Source: Lactococcus carnosus
Lineage (GTDB): Bacteria > Bacillota > Bacilli > Lactobacillales > Streptococcaceae
Direction of reading: 5' to 3'
NCBI RefSeq assembly: GCF_006770265.1
Contig: NZ_CP017194.1
Location: 186,001 to 250,000 of the forward strand
Length of the DNA stretch: 64,000 bases
Made by a program: the position numbers and the translations under genes. Numbering within the stretch: position 1 is the first letter of the stretch; every line of letters begins with the position of its first letter. Positions 62,102 to 64,000 of this stretch are shown here, piece by piece. Under the pieces are notes generated by a model, which was given only the letters and a program-made list of their open reading frames with translations, made no database searches and was not told where the DNA came from.

Positions 62102-62263
62102 AAATAAGGTAAAATTGGGTTTGAGACAAAAGGTCTAACAGATAGATTGGGTTAAAATGCTGAGGATGGGAGTCTGTTTCTTTGCTAACTTAACCTGATA
62201 TGCGCATTAAAAGTAGCTGTTTAGGTTAACCGATTTTATGAAAGAAAAGAGTATATTTGCCTT

Positions 62264-62995
62264 ATGTACACACCGGAAGAAATTTTAGAACAAACAGCGG
62301 CAACTGCTGTCGTTAAAGTCAACAAACCGCTACTTACCAAACTGATTTTGGGATTTATCGGTGGTGCGATGATTTCACTCGGCTATTTGGCTTATCTACG
62401 GGTAGGTGGAGGTCTTGCAGGTGCTGCGGTTTTCCCAGTTGGCTTAATCGTGATTCTACTTGCAGGGGGTGAGTTGATCACGGGTAATATGATGGCAGTC
62501 GCTGTCGGTTATTTTAAAAAACGGGTTACCCTATCTGAGCTGTTGCAAAACTGGCTAGTGATCACCCTAGCTAATATAGTCGGTGCGATTTTTGTTGCTT
62601 ACGCATTCGGTGTTCTAGCGGGGACCTTGATGTCTGGTGCTGCCCTAAAAGAGGCGCTTCATGTTGGTCAAGGTAAACTAACTGCTAATTTTTTGACCTC
62701 TTTCTTTTCAGGAATTGGCTGTAATTGGTTTGTTGGCTTGGCTGTTTGGTTAAGTTATGGTGCTAAAGATTTTTCAGGTAAGATACTTGCGATCTGGTTT
62801 CCAGTCATGACCTTTGTGGCGATTGGCTTCCAGCATAGTGTGGCAAATAGTTTTCTAATTCCTTTTATGATTTTTATCGGGCATGCCACTTGGGTAGACT
62901 TTATTAGTAATTTCATCCCTGTCTATCTAGGGAATATTGTAGGGGGGGCTATTTTGATTTCGTTGTTCTATACGTTAGCTTATAAGAAGCACTAA
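62264..62995 (+). CDS. Formate/nitrite transporter family channel (FocA-like)
   Basis: A 243-residue channel of the FNT family with six transmembrane helices. The family signatures are visible: LAGGELITGNMMAVAVGYFKK (near 67-87), the GIGCNWFVGLAVWLSYGAKDFSG stretch (near 150-172), and AIGFQHSVANSFLIP (near 186) with the central His. It is most probably the formate exporter for pyruvate formate-lyase metabolism; nitrite is the alternative. No good Shine-Dalgarno is evident (AAAGAAAAGAG upstream). Confidence 0.88.
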   Translation: MYTPEEILEQTAATAVVKVNKPLLTKLILGFIGGAMISLGYLAYLRVGGGLAGAAVFPVGLIVILLAGGELITGNMMAVAVGYFKKRVTLSELLQNWLVITLANIVGAIFVAYAFGVLAGTLMSGAALKEALHVGQGKLTANFLTSFFSGIGCNWFVGLAVWLSYGAKDFSGKILAIWFPVMTFVAIGFQHSVANSFLIPFMIFIGHATWVDFISNFIPVYLGNIVGGAILISLFYTLAYKKH

Positions 62996-63002
62996 GATAA
63001 AT

Positions 63003-63030
63003 AAAAAAACTGTCGACCGACAGTTTTTTT
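63003..63030. terminator. Bidirectional terminator between FNT and Nudix genes
   Basis: AAAAAAACTGTCG and CGACAGTTTTTTT, perfect complements between convergent genes. Confidence 0.85.
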
Positions 63031-63031
63031 A

Positions 63032-63481
63032 TTATAGCGAATTGAGGTAGTCTTGCCAAGTTGTTACGCCCCACTTATGGCTGCCTCTTTTAAGTTTTAA
63101 GATAGCTTGGTCGACAGGAAACCAGTCGATATGATTAAAATCTTCTAATGGTGCACCTAATATTTCATAACCAATTGTTTCATAGATATAGGCAGGATTA
63201 TGATAGTAGGTATCCCGATGAGATGAGTAGAAAAACTCATCTGCTTGCCCTAAAAATTTACCCAGTTTAGCCTTAGCGCCTAACTCCTCATGTAATTCTC
63301 GATGTAGCGCTTTTTTGTGATCTTCGCCGAGTTCAATTTCACCACCAGGTAGAAAGTAAGCACCATTCGGCGCTTGCACGAGACAAATCTCGGTATTATT
63401 GTGTCGTGCGACGATACCATAGACACCATAACGTGCTTGATAATCTACATTGTCAAGTTTGTTGCCAAAAGTTGGAATCAT
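63032..63481 (-). CDS. Nudix hydrolase
   Basis: A 149-residue MutT-like pyrophosphohydrolase. ICLVQAPNGAYFLPGGEIEL and the Nudix box GGEIELGEDHKKALHRELHE followed by ELG (about residues 45-68) are intact. The substrate is unknown; related proteins clean up damaged or signalling nucleotides. It has the Shine-Dalgarno CGGAGAAA upstream of ATG 63481 and is divergent from mreC. Confidence 0.85.
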   Translation of the reverse strand: MIPTFGNKLDNVDYQARYGVYGIVARHNNTEICLVQAPNGAYFLPGGEIELGEDHKKALHRELHEELGAKAKLGKFLGQADEFFYSSHRDTYYHNPAYIYETIGYEILGAPLEDFNHIDWFPVDQAILKLKRGSHKWGVTTWQDYLNSL

Positions 63482-63698
63482 ATTTTTTCTCCGTTAATTT
63501 TCTTATCTCTATTCTATCAAATTTTGCCAAATTTTGATAAAATAAAATAAGTTAAGTGAATATGACGATTTGGCGATAGTAAATAGAGTTGACGTACTTG
63601 CTATGTATCGTGGGTAAGCTTAAATAACCAGCATGCATCAGTGTTTAGCGTTTAATAGATAGATTAGTTTTATCAATCAATGTGGAGATAGTAACATA

Positions 63699-64000
63699 GT
63701 GAAAAAAATAAACTTTAGTAAAATCATCATCATAGCACTTATTATGATCATTAGTGCCTGTGTGGCAATCATGGTATCAGCACAGCGTTACAAGGCAAAG
63801 CAAACACCATCAGCCATGAGCTTGGCTATTAATGGCACAGTAGGTGGACTCGATAAAATCATTGGGGTTCCTTTTGATTTTTTTCAAGACAAGATGAGTG
63901 ACGTCAGTAATTTGCTAACAACATACGAAAAAAATGCTAGCCTAAGTAAACAAGTTTCAAAATTAACGGATGAATCAGTTGAACTTAGCAGCTTAAAGGC
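63699..64000 (+). CDS. mreC: Rod-shape/cell-wall protein MreC, N-terminal part (runs off the window)
   Basis: GTG 63699 (MKKINFSKIIIIALIMIISA) follows GGAGATAG by nine bases. The 100 visible codons have a basic N-terminus and one transmembrane helix (about 8-27). The MreC-like segment AINGTVGGLDKIIGVPFDFF follows, then the beginning of a coiled coil (LTTYEKNASLSKQVSKLTDESVELSSLKA). MreC organises lateral peptidoglycan synthesis on the outside of the membrane. The frame is open to the window end. Confidence 0.85.
   Translation, partial: MKKINFSKIIIIALIMIISACVAIMVSAQRYKAKQTPSAMSLAINGTVGGLDKIIGVPFDFFQDKMSDVSNLLTTYEKNASLSKQVSKLTDESVELSSLK

Overview
The window comes from a low-GC Gram-positive chromosome of the family Streptococcaceae, most likely Lactococcus in the broad sense (possibly the L. 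piscium/raffinolactis group, now Pseudolactococcus; this is inference). The basis is gene content and order: mutM-recA-spx, tatD-rnmV-rsmA, fmt-rsmB-stp-pknB, folB-folK-folE-folP, murA-epuA, glmU-nudF-macP-mtnN, pncB-nadE-nadD-pepC, plus several Spx and Rrf2 regulators. Most of it is conserved housekeeping chromosome. I see no rRNA, tRNA, CRISPR array, transposase or prophage.

Layout. 1-4.2 kb: frameshifted 5' part of murE (-), mutM, recA, spx, a DUF308/HdeD-like membrane protein. 4.4-10.1 kb: Crp/Fnr regulator divergent from a YczE-type membrane protein, GNAT, DUF1349, a membrane glycerophosphodiesterase, and a DUF6442-like/XRE pair behind a 20-bp palindrome. 10.3-15.7 kb: tatD-rnmV-rsmA, GNAT, a frameshifted AI-2E transporter, a CBS/CorC protein. 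15.8-22.6 kb: a decaying quorum-sensing, double-glycine-peptide (bacteriocin) locus. It holds two intact GG-leader peptides, small immunity-like membrane proteins, an XRE regulator carrying a GG leader, a C39 peptidase-ABC exporter fused by deletion to the tail of its accessory protein, and an AgrC/ComD-type kinase with a LytTR regulator. 22.8-29 kb: pflA with a cre site, fmt-rsmB, PP2C phosphatase and PASTA kinase, rpsO with a structured leader. 29.3-32.3 kb: folate genes ending in a HAM1/ITPase-FolP fusion. 32.4-45 kb: SDR, Tad2-like DUF2829, second spx, UPF0223, SuhB-like, murA-epuA, tig, proC, glmU-nudF-macP-mtnN, pncB-nadE-nadD. 45-50.6 kb: pepC, MFS, Rrf2 plus QOR2-type oxidoreductase, PadR plus membrane protein. 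51-54.6 kb: AT-rich accessory segment on the minus strand (small membrane proteins, DUF6287-like lipid-anchored or membrane protein, K+ channel, hydrolase). 55.2-64 kb: DbpA-like helicase, AraC divergent from a heterodimeric ABC exporter, rpiA, a formate/nitrite channel with a cre-like site, Nudix, and the start of mreC.

The points most worth attention are these. (1) A GG leader is fused in frame to an XRE DNA-binding domain, directly upstream of a C39 processing peptidase. (2) Paired palindromic operators about five helical turns apart recur three times in the peptide locus. (3) Four unrelated genes (murE, DUF2829, dbpA, rpiA) have exactly TGnTATAAT-N6-ATG, which predicts leaderless mRNAs. 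(4) A HAM1-type pyrophosphatase is fused to FolP. (5) Three genes are broken by apparent one-base losses in homopolymers, which may be sequencing errors.
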